Of a stretch of 64,000 nt of DNA, positions 19,502-27,589 are shown piece after piece. This DNA comes from Mycobacterium sp. SMC-8 (GTDB lineage: Bacteria > Actinomycetota > Actinomycetes > Mycobacteriales > Mycobacteriaceae), in assembly GCF_025263565.1 (NCBI RefSeq), contig NZ_CP079865.1, positions 2,728,001 through 2,792,000 of the forward strand, read 5' to 3'. The position numbers and the translations under genes were made by a program. The notes beneath the pieces are model-generated. The model did not search any database and had not been told where the DNA came from. It saw only the letters and a program-made list of their open reading frames with translations. Positions within the stretch are counted from its first letter, which is position 1; each line of letters begins with the position of its first letter.

Positions 19502-21853
19502 GTGACGTCGGAATTCAAGGGCAGGATCGAAGTCGACATCCGGGATTCTGAACCGGACTGGGGCCCGTTCGCCGCGCCGACGGCGCAACCGGACGCACCC
19601 AACGTGCTGTACCTGGTCTGGGACGACATCGGCATCGCCACCTGGGACTGCTTCGGTGGGCTGGTGAAGATGCCCACCATGAGCCGCATCGCCGAACGTG
19701 GGGTGCGGCTTTCGCAGTTCCACACCGCCGCGCTGTGCTCACCGACGCGGGCCTCGCTGCTGACGGGACGCAACCCGACCACGGTCGGGATGGCGACCAT
19801 CGAGGAGTTCACCGACGGTTTCCCGAACTGCAACGGCCGCATCCCGTTCGACACCGCACTGCTCTCGGAGGTGCTCGCCGAGAACGGTTACAACACTTAT
19901 TGCATCGGCAAATGGCATCTGACTCCGCTGGAGGAATCCAACCTTGCCGCCACCAAGCGGCACTGGCCGCTGTCGCGGGGCTTCGAGAGGTTCTACGGAT
20001 TCATGGGCGGTGAGACCGACCAGTGGTATCCGGACCTGATGTACGACAACCACCCCGTGGCCCCGCCCGCGACACCCGAGGAGGGCTACCACCTTTCGGC
20101 TGATCTCGCCGACCGGACCATCGAGTTCATCCGCGACTCAAAGGTCATCGCACCGGACAAGCCGTGGTTCTCCTACGTGTGCCCGGGTGCCGGCCACGCT
20201 CCCCACCATGTCTTCAAGGAGTGGGCCGACCGCTATTCCGGTGTGTTCGACATGGGCTACGAGCGCTACCGCGAGATCGTGCTGGAGAACCAGAAGCGGC
20301 TCGGCATCGTCCCGGCGGACACCGAACTCTCGCCGATGAATCCGTACTCAGATGTCAAGGGCCCCAACGGAGAACCCTGGCCGGTCCAGGACACCGTGCG
20401 TCCCTGGGACTCGTTGAGCGCCGATGAGAAGCGATTGTTCGAGCGGATGGCCGAGGTGTTCGCCGGCTTCTTGTCCTACACCGACGCCCAGATCGGGCGG
20501 ATCCTGGACTATCTGGAGGAGTCCGGCCAGTTGGACAACACCATCATCGTGGTGATCTCGGACAACGGCGCCAGCGGTGAGGGCGGGCCCAACGGGTCGG
20601 TCAACGAGGTCAAGTTCTTCAACGGCTACATCGACTCGGTGGCGGAGAGCCTGAAGGCCTATGACGAACTCGGCGGCACCGCGACGTACAACCACTACCC
20701 GACTGGGTGGGCCATGGCGTTCAACACGCCGTACAAGCTGTTCAAGCGCTACGCCTCACATGAGGGCGGCATCGCCGACCCGGCGATCATCTCCTGGCCC
20801 AATGGTATTGCCGCGCACGGCGAGGTGCGGGACAACTACGTCAACGTCTGCGACATCACCCCGACCGTGTACGACCTTCTCGACATCACCGCACCGGCCA
20901 CGGTGCGGGGAGTCGCACAGAAGCCCCTCGACGGTGTCAGTTTCAAAGTGGCGCTGGATAACCCGACCGCACCCACCGGCAAGGAGACGCAGTTCTACAC
21001 CATGCTCGGCACGCGAGGCATCTGGCACCGGGGCTGGTTCGCCAACACCATTCACGCGGCCTCGCCCGCCGGCTGGTCGCACTTCGACGACGACCGCTGG
21101 GAGCTGTTCCACATCGAGGCCGACCGCAGCCAGTGCCGCGACCTCGCCGCCGAACATCCGGAACGACTCGAAGAACTCAAGGCGTTGTGGTTCGCCGAGG
21201 CTCAGAAGTACAACGGACTGCCGTTGGGCGACCTGAATCTCCTGGAGACCATGTCACGGTGGCGTCCCTACCTCGCCGGCGAGCGGAACGCCTACGTGTA
21301 CTACCCCGGCACCGCCGACGTCGGCATGGGCGCCGTGGTAGAACTTCGCGGCCGCTCGTTCGCGGTGCTCGCCGAGGTCACCATCGGTCCGGACGGTGCC
21401 GACGGCGTGGTGGTCAAACACGGTGCGGCACACGGGGGTTACGTCATGTATCTGCAGGGCGGCCGGTTGCACTTCTGCTACAACTTCCTCGGCGAGTACG
21501 AGCAGACCGTCGCGGCGGCCGATCCGGTGCCCCCTGGTGCGCACACCCTCGGGTTCACCTTCACCCGCACCGGCACCGCCGAGGGCAGCCACACTCCGAT
21601 CGGCGACGCGGCACTGTTCGTCGACACCACGCAGGTCGCGGCGTTGGCCGAGATGCGGGTCCACCCCGGGACTTTCGGGCTCGCCGGGGCCTCGCTGAGC
21701 GTCGGGCGCAACACCGGATCGCCGGTATCGGCGGCCTACCGTCCGCCCAACCCGTTCACCGGCGGGACGATCTCGCGGGTCAACGTGGACGTGTCGGGCG
21801 CCCCGTACACCGACCTCGAACGGGACTTCGCCCGCGCCTTCGCCAAGGACTAG
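19502..21853 (+). CDS. atsA: Arylsulfatase
   Basis: A 783-residue sulfatase. The catalytic motif CSPTRASLLTG (Cys79, to be converted to formylglycine) is followed by GKWH and the metal-binding DNGASGEGG, with Asp41-Asp42 near the N-terminus completing the calcium site. The C-terminal ~170 residues look like a LamG-type beta-sandwich. There is no signal peptide, so it acts in the cytosol unless exported otherwise. It releases sulfate from sulfate esters. M. tuberculosis carries atsA at the same place after rpsQ, there followed by a formylglycine-generating enzyme; none is seen in this window. GTG 19502 is the start. Confidence 0.93.
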   Translation: MTSEFKGRIEVDIRDSEPDWGPFAAPTAQPDAPNVLYLVWDDIGIATWDCFGGLVKMPTMSRIAERGVRLSQFHTAALCSPTRASLLTGRNPTTVGMATIEEFTDGFPNCNGRIPFDTALLSEVLAENGYNTYCIGKWHLTPLEESNLAATKRHWPLSRGFERFYGFMGGETDQWYPDLMYDNHPVAPPATPEEGYHLSADLADRTIEFIRDSKVIAPDKPWFSYVCPGAGHAPHHVFKEWADRYSGVFDMGYERYREIVLENQKRLGIVPADTELSPMNPYSDVKGPNGEPWPVQDTVRPWDSLSADEKRLFERMAEVFAGFLSYTDAQIGRILDYLEESGQLDNTIIVVISDNGASGEGGPNGSVNEVKFFNGYIDSVAESLKAYDELGGTATYNHYPTGWAMAFNTPYKLFKRYASHEGGIADPAIISWPNGIAAHGEVRDNYVNVCDITPTVYDLLDITAPATVRGVAQKPLDGVSFKVALDNPTAPTGKETQFYTMLGTRGIWHRGWFANTIHAASPAGWSHFDDDRWELFHIEADRSQCRDLAAEHPERLEELKALWFAEAQKYNGLPLGDLNLLETMSRWRPYLAGERNAYVYYPGTADVGMGAVVELRGRSFAVLAEVTIGPDGADGVVVKHGAAHGGYVMYLQGGRLHFCYNFLGEYEQTVAAADPVPPGAHTLGFTFTRTGTAEGSHTPIGDAALFVDTTQVAALAEMRVHPGTFGLAGASLSVGRNTGSPVSAAYRPPNPFTGGTISRVNVDVSGAPYTDLERDFARAFAKD

Positions 21854-21992
21854 CCGGGCCCTGCCGACCGATCTCGTCGACCTCGACGGCGGCTGCTCGC
21901 TGGCCGGCACCTGGCACGGCCGGTTCCCGTACCGCAGCGACGGCGCGGCCACGTCATGCAGCCCCGGTGCCGGCCCTTCGCGCGCGCAAGTC

Positions 21993-22586
21993 TCAGGACA
22001 GCGCGGCCACGCACATCGGCTTGCGATGCGTGGTGGTACGCCGGCCGAGTCGGCGGCGCAGCTGCGCCCGGCTCCGGTGCATCCTCGACATCACCGTTCC
22101 CTCGGGCACCCCCATCAGCTCGGCGACCTCGCGGCACGACATGCCCTCGACCGCGGTGTAGTAGAGGGTCAGCCGCATCGGTTCCGACAGCTCGGCCATG
22201 GCCGCGACCAGGCCGGGTTCGGCGACGTCACGCAGCGCGAGCTGCTCGGCGGAGGTGCTCTGTCCGGCGTCGTCGTCGAACTCCCCGGTCAACGCCTCGG
22301 CGGGCCGGCACTGGGCGGCCCGGTACTTCGCGATCCAGGTGTTGCGCAGGATGCACAGCAGCCAGGCCTTCAGGTAGGGGTCCGGTCCCAGCGTGTGGAA
22401 CGCGCGATAGGCCTTGAGCAGGGTCTCCTGCACCAGGTCCTCGGCGTCGGCGGTGTTGCCGGTGTAGGCGTGCGCACGCCGGTGCAGCATCGGGACCAGA
22501 GTCAGCACCCCGCGCTCGAACTCGGTACCGGACGGGTGCTGCAGTCGTTGTGCCGCTTCGGATCTGGCGGTCGGTGTGGTCGTCAC
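21993..22586 (-). CDS. ECF RNA polymerase sigma factor
   Basis: About 197 residues from GTG 22586. Sigma region 2 is clear (HAYTGNTADAEDLVQETLLKAYRAF, then YLKAWLLCILRNTWIAKYR) and region 4 has the helix-turn-helix EGMSCREVAELMGVPEGTVMSRMHRSRAQLRRRL. This resembles the SigH/SigR type. The frame is open up to 22697, but that extension overlaps the spc promoter and lacks family similarity. No anti-sigma gene lies next to it. It is encoded opposite to rplN and is convergent with the sulfatase. 21854-21992 shows no gene. Confidence 0.88.
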   Translation of the reverse strand: MTTTPTARSEAAQRLQHPSGTEFERGVLTLVPMLHRRAHAYTGNTADAEDLVQETLLKAYRAFHTLGPDPYLKAWLLCILRNTWIAKYRAAQCRPAEALTGEFDDDAGQSTSAEQLALRDVAEPGLVAAMAELSEPMRLTLYYTAVEGMSCREVAELMGVPEGTVMSRMHRSRAQLRRRLGRRTTTHRKPMCVAALS

Positions 22587-22683
22587 GACAATGATGCTGC
22601 GCCGGACCGGCGGGCGTTGCTTGAAGGCTGTGTGGAGAATACGTGGAGAGTTCGTGCCGGTCACCGTGTCGGTCCGTTCCGCG

Positions 22684-22737
22684 GGGATTTGGAGCATTCC
22701 CCGAGCTCACCTAGTATGTAACGGTTGCCTAGGGCAG
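22684..22737 (+). promoter_or_regulatory. spc operon promoter (sigma-A type)
   Basis: -35 TTGGAG (22689-22694), 17-bp spacer, -10 TAGTAT (22712-22717). The block GGGATTTGGAGCA (22684-22696) is identical to the one at the S10 promoter, and GGTTGCCTAGGGCAG (22723-22737) matches the S10 start region at the same 5-bp distance from the -10. It drives rplN onward with a ~125-nt leader and lies just upstream of the divergent sigma-factor gene. Confidence 0.8.
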
Positions 22738-22748
22738 ACCTCGGTTGT

Positions 22749-22760
22749 CTCCGTGCGGAG
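22749..22760 (+). other. Leader hairpin before rplN
   Basis: CTCCG-TG-CGGAG forms a small stem with a tight loop in the spc leader, and a looser CCCC/GGGG pairing follows (about 22764-22781). No T-run follows. A regulatory role is possible but unproven. The rest of the leader to 22849 contains the GAGGAGATCT ribosome-binding region of rplN. Confidence 0.35.
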
Positions 22761-22849
22761 AGAGCCCCGCGTGCTCTTGGGGAACAAAGACCGCGCACGT
22801 CAGGGTCGGTAATCCTGCGTGCACACAGTAACCAGGTCGAGGAGATCTA

Positions 22850-23218
22850 GTGATTCAGCAAGAATCGCGGCTCAAGGTCGCCGACAACACGGGCGCCAAG
22901 GAGATCTTGTGCATCCGCGTGCTCGGCGGCTCGTCGCGGCGCTATGCCGGCATCGGTGATGTCATCGTGGCGACCGTCAAGGACGCCATCCCCGGTGGCA
23001 ACGTCAAGCGCGGCGACGTCGTCAAAGCGGTCGTGGTGCGCACGGTCAAGGAGCGCCGCCGCGCCGACGGCAGCTACATCAAGTTCGACGAGAACGCCGC
23101 CGTCATCATCAAGAACGACAACGACCCCCGCGGCACCCGCATCTTCGGGCCGGTCGGTCGCGAACTGCGCGAGAAGCGCTTCATGAAGATCGTCTCGCTC
23201 GCCCCGGAGGTGTTGTAG
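22850..23218 (+). CDS. rplN: 50S ribosomal protein L14
   Basis: The 122-residue product is standard L14 ([44 protein letters not shown]), located at the subunit interface. It opens the spc operon, has its own promoter and a GTG start after GAGGAGATCTA. rplX starts directly at the next base after the stop. Confidence 0.98.
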   Translation: MIQQESRLKVADNTGAKEILCIRVLGGSSRRYAGIGDVIVATVKDAIPGGNVKRGDVVKAVVVRTVKERRRADGSYIKFDENAAVIIKNDNDPRGTRIFGPVGRELREKRFMKIVSLAPEVL

Positions 23219-23536
23219 ATGAAGGTCCGTAAGGGCGACACCGTGCTCGTCATCTCGGGCAAGGACAAGGGCGCCAAGGGCAAGGTCCTGGTGGCCTACC
23301 CCGACCGCAACAAGGTTCTGGTCGAGGGCGTGAACCGGATCAAGAAGCACACCCCCGAGTCGCGCACCGAGCGTGGCGCGTCCTCGGGCGGCATCGTCAC
23401 GCAGGAGGCGCCGATCTCGGTGTCCAATGTGATGCTGCTCGATTCCGACGGCAAGCCGACGCGCGTCGGGTTCCGCAAGGACGACGAGACCGGCAAAAAG
23501 GTCCGCATCGCCAAGTCCAACGGCAAGGACATCTGA
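23219..23536 (+). CDS. rplX: 50S ribosomal protein L24
   Basis: A 105-residue L24 with the KOW motif [23 protein letters not shown] at the N-terminus. L24 initiates 50S assembly with L3. It abuts rplN with no gap and shares one base with rplE (TGATG). Confidence 0.98.
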   Translation: MKVRKGDTVLVISGKDKGAKGKVLVAYPDRNKVLVEGVNRIKKHTPESRTERGASSGGIVTQEAPISVSNVMLLDSDGKPTRVGFRKDDETGKKVRIAKSNGKDI

Positions 23537-24126
23537 TGACCACCACTGAAAAGACACATTCGACGGAGTCGAATCAACGGCCGCAGCCGCGCCTGAAGCA
23601 GCGCTACCGCGAAGAGATCCGCGACGCCCTGCAGAAGGAATTCGGCTACGCCAACGTGATGCAGATCCCGGGCGTCACCAAGGTCGTCGTCAACATGGGC
23701 GTCGGTGACGCCGCCCGCGACGCCAAGCTGATCAACGGTGCGGTCAACGACCTCACGCTGATCACCGGTCAGAAGCCGGAGATCCGCCGGGCCCGCAAGT
23801 CCATCGCCCAGTTCAAGCTGCGCGAGGGCATGCCGATCGGTGCGCGCGTCACGCTGCGCGGCGACCGGATGTGGGAGTTCCTGGACCGCCTGATCTCGAT
23901 CTCGCTGCCGCGTATCCGCGACTTCCGCGGCCTCTCGCCCAAGCAGTTCGACGGCACCGGCAACTACACCTTCGGGCTCAACGAGCAGTCGGTGTTCCAC
24001 GAGATCGACGTGGACAGCATCGACCGCCCGCGTGGCATGGACATCACCGTCGTCACCTCGGCGACGAACGACGACGAGGGGCGTGCGCTGCTGCGGGCGC
24101 TCGGCTTCCCGTTCAAGGAGAACTGA
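23536..24126 (+). CDS. rplE: 50S ribosomal protein L5
   Basis: The 196-residue L5 binds 5S rRNA and contacts the 30S head; recognisable segments are [13 protein letters not shown] and FPEI-type middle [21 protein letters not shown]. The first ~15 residues ([15 protein letters not shown]) are a mycobacterial extension. rpsN follows 4 bp after the stop. Confidence 0.98.
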   Translation: MTTTEKTHSTESNQRPQPRLKQRYREEIRDALQKEFGYANVMQIPGVTKVVVNMGVGDAARDAKLINGAVNDLTLITGQKPEIRRARKSIAQFKLREGMPIGARVTLRGDRMWEFLDRLISISLPRIRDFRGLSPKQFDGTGNYTFGLNEQSVFHEIDVDSIDRPRGMDITVVTSATNDDEGRALLRALGFPFKEN

Positions 24127-24130
24127 GCAC

Positions 24131-24316
24131 ATGGCAAAGAAGGCTCTGGTCATCAAGGCCAACAAGAAGCCCAAGTTCAAGGTGCGGGCCTACACCCGCT
24201 GCAACCGTTGCGGTCGTCCGCACTCGGTGTTCCGCAAGTTCGGCCTCTGCCGCATCTGCCTGCGCGAGATGGCGCACGCGGGTGAGCTGCCCGGCGTGCA
24301 GAAGTCCAGCTGGTAA
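24131..24316 (+). CDS. rpsN: 30S ribosomal protein S14, zinc-binding type
   Basis: A 61-residue S14 of the short type (also called type Z). The zinc ligands are Cys24, Cys27, Cys40 and Cys43 in CNRCGR..CRIC. Mycobacteria also carry a zinc-free S14 used under zinc starvation; this is the housekeeping, zinc-bound form. ATG 24131 was chosen over longer open frames because it gives the family N-terminus [16 protein letters not shown]. Confidence 0.97.
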   Translation: MAKKALVIKANKKPKFKVRAYTRCNRCGRPHSVFRKFGLCRICLREMAHAGELPGVQKSSW

Positions 24317-24390
24317 GCCAGCCAACCACTACAAGACAGTTGCGGTAGGCCCCGACCGGGAACCGCCGCGAGAAAGGTGAACCGGCTGTC

Positions 24391-24789
24391 ATGACCATGA
24401 CGGATCCGATCGCAGACTTCTTGACGCGTCTGCGCAACGCCAATTCGGCGTATCACGACGAAGTGACCCTGCCGCACAGCAAGATCAAGGCGAACATCGC
24501 CGAGATCCTGAAGTCCGAGGGCTACATCAGTGACTACCGCACCGAGGACGCCCGGGTGGGCAAGTCCCTGGTGGTGCAACTGAAGTACGGCCCGAGCCGC
24601 GAACGCAGCATCGCGGGCCTGCGCCGGGTGTCCAAGCCGGGTCTGCGGGTGTACGCGAAGTCCACCAACCTGCCGCGCGTGCTCGGCGGGCTCGGTGTGG
24701 CGATCATTTCCACGTCGTCCGGTCTGAGGACCGACCGCCAGGCCGCCCGCGAGGGCGTCGGCGGCGAAGTCCTCGCCTACGTGTGGTGA
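24391..24789 (+). CDS. rpsH: 30S ribosomal protein S8
   Basis: A 132-residue S8 ([26 protein letters not shown]-terminal [11 protein letters not shown]). S8 organises the central domain of 16S rRNA and in enteric bacteria represses the spc operon. The 74-bp gap before it is the longest inside the spc operon and holds only the ribosome-binding site GAGAAAGGTG. Confidence 0.98.
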   Translation: MTMTDPIADFLTRLRNANSAYHDEVTLPHSKIKANIAEILKSEGYISDYRTEDARVGKSLVVQLKYGPSRERSIAGLRRVSKPGLRVYAKSTNLPRVLGGLGVAIISTSSGLRTDRQAAREGVGGEVLAYVW

Positions 24790-24804
24790 GGGAGGGCTAG
24801 ATAC

Positions 24805-25344
24805 ATGTCTCGCATTGGAAAGCAGCCGGTCCCGGTTCCCACCGGGGTCGATGTGACGATCGACGGACAGAATGTGTCCGTCAAGGGCCCCAAGGGCACG
24901 CTGACCCTCGACGTCGCCGAGCCGATCGCGGTCTCCCGTGACGAGGGCGGCGCGATCGTGGTCACCCGCCCCAACGACGAGCGGCGCAACCGTTCGTTGC
25001 ACGGCCTGTCCCGCACGCTGATCGCCAACCTGGTGACCGGTGTGACGCAGGGCTACACCACCAGGATGGAGATCTTCGGCGTCGGCTACCGCGTGGTGGC
25101 CAAGGGCAGCGACCTCGAGTTCGCCCTGGGCTACAGCCACCCGGTGCTGATCACCGCTCCCGAGGGCGTCACCTTCACGGTGGAGACGCCGACGAAGTTC
25201 TCGATCTCCGGTATCGACAAGCAGAAGGTCGGCCAGATCGCGGCGAACATCCGCCGCCTGCGTAAGAGCGATCCCTACAAGGGCAAGGGGATCCGCTACG
25301 AGGGCGAGCAGATCCGTCGCAAGGTCGGAAAGACGGGTAAGTAG
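24805..25344 (+). CDS. rplF: 50S ribosomal protein L6
   Basis: The 179-residue product is L6 ([18 protein letters not shown]-terminal [19 protein letters not shown]), a two-domain protein near the sarcin-ricin loop where elongation factors dock. Normal length; rplR follows 3 bp after the stop. Confidence 0.98.
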   Translation: MSRIGKQPVPVPTGVDVTIDGQNVSVKGPKGTLTLDVAEPIAVSRDEGGAIVVTRPNDERRNRSLHGLSRTLIANLVTGVTQGYTTRMEIFGVGYRVVAKGSDLEFALGYSHPVLITAPEGVTFTVETPTKFSISGIDKQKVGQIAANIRRLRKSDPYKGKGIRYEGEQIRRKVGKTGK

Positions 25345-25347
25345 TAG

Positions 25348-25761
25348 ATGGCTACCAACACCAAAGCCAAAGAGGCCGCCGGCCACACGCCGGTCGGCAA
25401 GAGCATCTCCGAGACGCGGCGCACGTCGCGGCTGCGCCGGCATGCGCGTCTACGCAAGAAGGTCTCCGGCACCGCCGAGCGTCCGCGCCTGGTGGTCAAC
25501 CGGTCCTCGCGGCACATCCACGTGCAGCTGGTCGACGATCTTGCGGGCGTCACGCTGGCCGCGGCGTCCTCGATCGAGGCCGACGTGCGGGCAACCGAGG
25601 GCGACAAGAAGGCCGCCAGCACCCGGGTCGGTCAGCTGATCGCCGAGCGTGCCAAGGCCGCGGGCATCGACGAGGTCGTGTTCGACCGTGGTGGGTACAC
25701 CTACGGCGGACGGATCGCGGCTCTGGCCGACGCCGCGCGCGAGGGCGGGTTGAAGTTCTGA
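25348..25761 (+). CDS. rplR: 50S ribosomal protein L18
   Basis: A 137-residue L18 with a ~25-residue N-terminal extension before the usual [22 protein letters not shown] start; the C-terminus [26 protein letters not shown] is typical. L18 carries 5S rRNA into the 50S subunit. A 34-bp gap leads to rpsE. Confidence 0.97.
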   Translation: MATNTKAKEAAGHTPVGKSISETRRTSRLRRHARLRKKVSGTAERPRLVVNRSSRHIHVQLVDDLAGVTLAAASSIEADVRATEGDKKAASTRVGQLIAERAKAAGIDEVVFDRGGYTYGGRIAALADAAREGGLKF

Positions 25762-25795
25762 TGTCCCGACTGACCATTAACGGAAGGAATGCATG

Positions 25796-26470
25796 ATGGC
25801 CGAGCAGGCTGTAGGAGCCGGCGGGCCGTCGAGCGACGGCCGCGACGGTGGCAGGGGCGACCGCGGCGGACGTGGACGCCGTGACGATCGTGGCGGCCGC
25901 GGCGGCCGTGACGACCGCGAGAAGAGCAACTACCTGGAGCGCGTGGTCACGATCAACCGCGTCTCCAAGGTGGTCAAGGGCGGTCGCCGGTTCAGCTTCA
26001 CCGCGCTGGTGATCGTCGGCGACGGCAAGGGCATGGTCGGTGTCGGCTACGGCAAGGCCAAAGAGGTCCCCGCCGCGATCGCCAAGGGTGTCGAAGAGGC
26101 GCGCAAGAACTTCTTCCGGGTTCCGCTGATCGGCGGCACCGTGACCCACCCGGTCCAGGGTGAGGCCGCGGCCGGTGTGGTCATGCTGCGTCCGGCCAGC
26201 CCCGGTACCGGTGTCATCGCCGGTGGCGCGTGCCGCGCGGTGCTGGAATGCGCCGGTGTGCACGACGTGCTGGCCAAGTCGTTGGGCAGCGACAACGCGA
26301 TCAACGTGGTGCATGCCACCGTTGCCGCGCTCAAGCTGCTGCAGCGTCCCGAAGAGGTCGCGGCGCGCCGTGGCCTGCCCATTGAGGATGTAGCGCCCGC
26401 TGGCATGCTCAAGGCCCGCCGTGAGGCCGAGGCCCTGGCTGCCACCGCCGCGCGTGAGGGAACGGCGTAA
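25796..26470 (+). CDS. rpsE: 30S ribosomal protein S5, Arg/Gly-rich N-terminus
   Basis: The conserved S5 core starts near residue 45 ([35 protein letters not shown]) and includes the double-stranded RNA-binding fold. The first ~40 residues are a Gly/Arg/Asp-rich stretch made of imperfect [17 protein letters not shown] repeats, found in mycobacterial S5. S5 helps proofreading and mRNA unwinding. ATG 25796 is used (224 aa); another ATG lies directly before it at 25793 and either could start. Confidence 0.97.
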   Translation: MAEQAVGAGGPSSDGRDGGRGDRGGRGRRDDRGGRGGRDDREKSNYLERVVTINRVSKVVKGGRRFSFTALVIVGDGKGMVGVGYGKAKEVPAAIAKGVEEARKNFFRVPLIGGTVTHPVQGEAAAGVVMLRPASPGTGVIAGGACRAVLECAGVHDVLAKSLGSDNAINVVHATVAALKLLQRPEEVAARRGLPIEDVAPAGMLKARREAEALAATAAREGTA

Positions 26471-26473
26471 ATC

Positions 26474-26653
26474 ATGGCAGAGCTCAAGATCACCCAGGTG
26501 CGCAGCACCATCGGTGCGCGCTGGAAGCAGCGGGAGTCCCTGCGGACGCTCGGGCTGCGCAAGATCCGCCAGTCCGTGGTCCGTGAGGACAACGCCCAGA
26601 CGCGTGGACTCATCAAGACCGTGCACCACCTGGTGACGGTCGAGGAGGTTTAG
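26474..26653 (+). CDS. rpmD: 50S ribosomal protein L30
   Basis: A 59-residue small protein starting [20 protein letters not shown] and ending HHLVTVEEV, the standard bacterial L30, which lies between rpsE (3 bp before) and rplO (5 bp after) as expected in the spc operon. It is easily missed because it is short. Confidence 0.97.
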   Translation: MAELKITQVRSTIGARWKQRESLRTLGLRKIRQSVVREDNAQTRGLIKTVHHLVTVEEV

Positions 26654-26658
26654 AACCC

Positions 26659-27102
26659 ATGGCTCCGATCAAGCTTCACGATCTGCGCCCGGCCCCGGGC
26701 GAGAAGAAGGCCAAGACCCGCGTCGGTCGCGGTGAAGGCTCCAAGGGTAAGACCGCCGGCCGCGGCACCAAGGGCACCAAGGCCCGCAAGAACGTCCCGG
26801 TGACGTTCGAGGGCGGCCAGATGCCGATCCACATGCGGCTGCCCAAGCTCAAGGGCTTCCGCAACCGCTTCCGCACCGAGTACGCCCCGGTCAACGTCGG
26901 CGACATCAACAAAGCGTTCCCCGAAGGGGGCACCGTCGGTGTCGACGAGCTGGTGGCCAAGGGCCTGGTTCGCAAGAACGTGCTGGTCAAGGTGCTCGGC
27001 GACGGCAAGCTGACCGTCAAGGTCGACGTGACCGCGCACAAGTTCAGCGCTCACGCCCGCGAGGCGATCACCGCCGCCGGCGGCACCGTCACCGAGCTGT
27101 AA
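26659..27102 (+). CDS. rplO: 50S ribosomal protein L15
   Basis: The 147-residue L15 has the glycine-rich basic N-terminal region ([21 protein letters not shown]) that threads through the 50S core. It is the last spc gene here: a strong terminator follows 15 bp after the stop, and secY-adk-map lie 15 kb away instead of directly downstream. Confidence 0.98.
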   Translation: MAPIKLHDLRPAPGEKKAKTRVGRGEGSKGKTAGRGTKGTKARKNVPVTFEGGQMPIHMRLPKLKGFRNRFRTEYAPVNVGDINKAFPEGGTVGVDELVAKGLVRKNVLVKVLGDGKLTVKVDVTAHKFSAHAREAITAAGGTVTEL

Positions 27103-27117
27103 TTTCGGCTGTCCGAC

Positions 27118-27145
27118 AAAAACCCCTGCTTCGGCAGGGGTTTTT
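27118..27145 (+). terminator. Strong intrinsic terminator after rplO
   Basis: AAAAACCCCTGC (27118-27129) and its exact reverse complement (27134-27145) flank a TTCG tetraloop; the stem ends in five T residues. This is a textbook factor-independent terminator, unusual in mycobacteria where T-runs are often missing. It closes the spc operon. Confidence 0.93.
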
Positions 27146-27211
27146 GCTGTAACGGCACGGTTGGCGATCACGAACTACACTTCGCCCGGGGATACAGCCA
27201 AGGAGCACGCC

Positions 27212-27559
27212 ATGATTCGCCACCGTCGGACCCTCGCCGCCGCGATGGTCGCCGCCGGCCTCGCCATGTTCTCCGGTGTCGCGACCGCGCACGCCGAGAC
27301 CCAAGACGAGAAGTTCACCAATGCGGTGAACACGATGGGGATTCCGCTGGGCGCCGACGATGACGCGCCGACCGTCGGCAAGCGGATCTGCGAGATGCTC
27401 ACCACCGGGCTGACCGGCAACCCGAACCCGGTGCCGGTGGTGCGAGGGGTGGTCAACACGCTGGCGGGCAACGGCCTCGAACGCGAGCAGGCCGTCGGCC
27501 TGACCAGGCTCTCGGTGGCCGTCTACTGCCCGCAGTACAGCCGGTACTTGGGGCGCTGA
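27212..27559 (+). CDS. Secreted DUF732-type protein
   Basis: The 115-residue product has a cleavable signal peptide (MIRHRRTLAAAMVAAGLAMFSGVATAHA) and a small domain with two cysteines (KRICEMLTTG and VAVYCPQY) typical of the mycobacterial DUF732 family of small exported proteins of unknown role. ATG 27212 is preceded by AAGGAG at a good distance; an in-frame ATG further upstream lacks one. It stands alone between the spc terminator and sppA. Confidence 0.85.
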   Translation: MIRHRRTLAAAMVAAGLAMFSGVATAHAETQDEKFTNAVNTMGIPLGADDDAPTVGKRICEMLTTGLTGNPNPVPVVRGVVNTLAGNGLEREQAVGLTRLSVAVYCPQYSRYLGR

Positions 27560-27589
27560 CCGCCCGTTCGGCGTCGGTACGCTCGAACC

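Noticed and set aside
22587..22697. A 37-codon longer start for the ECF sigma factor
   Set aside because: It crosses the spc promoter and has no sigma-like sequence; GTG 22586 is preferred, though unproven.
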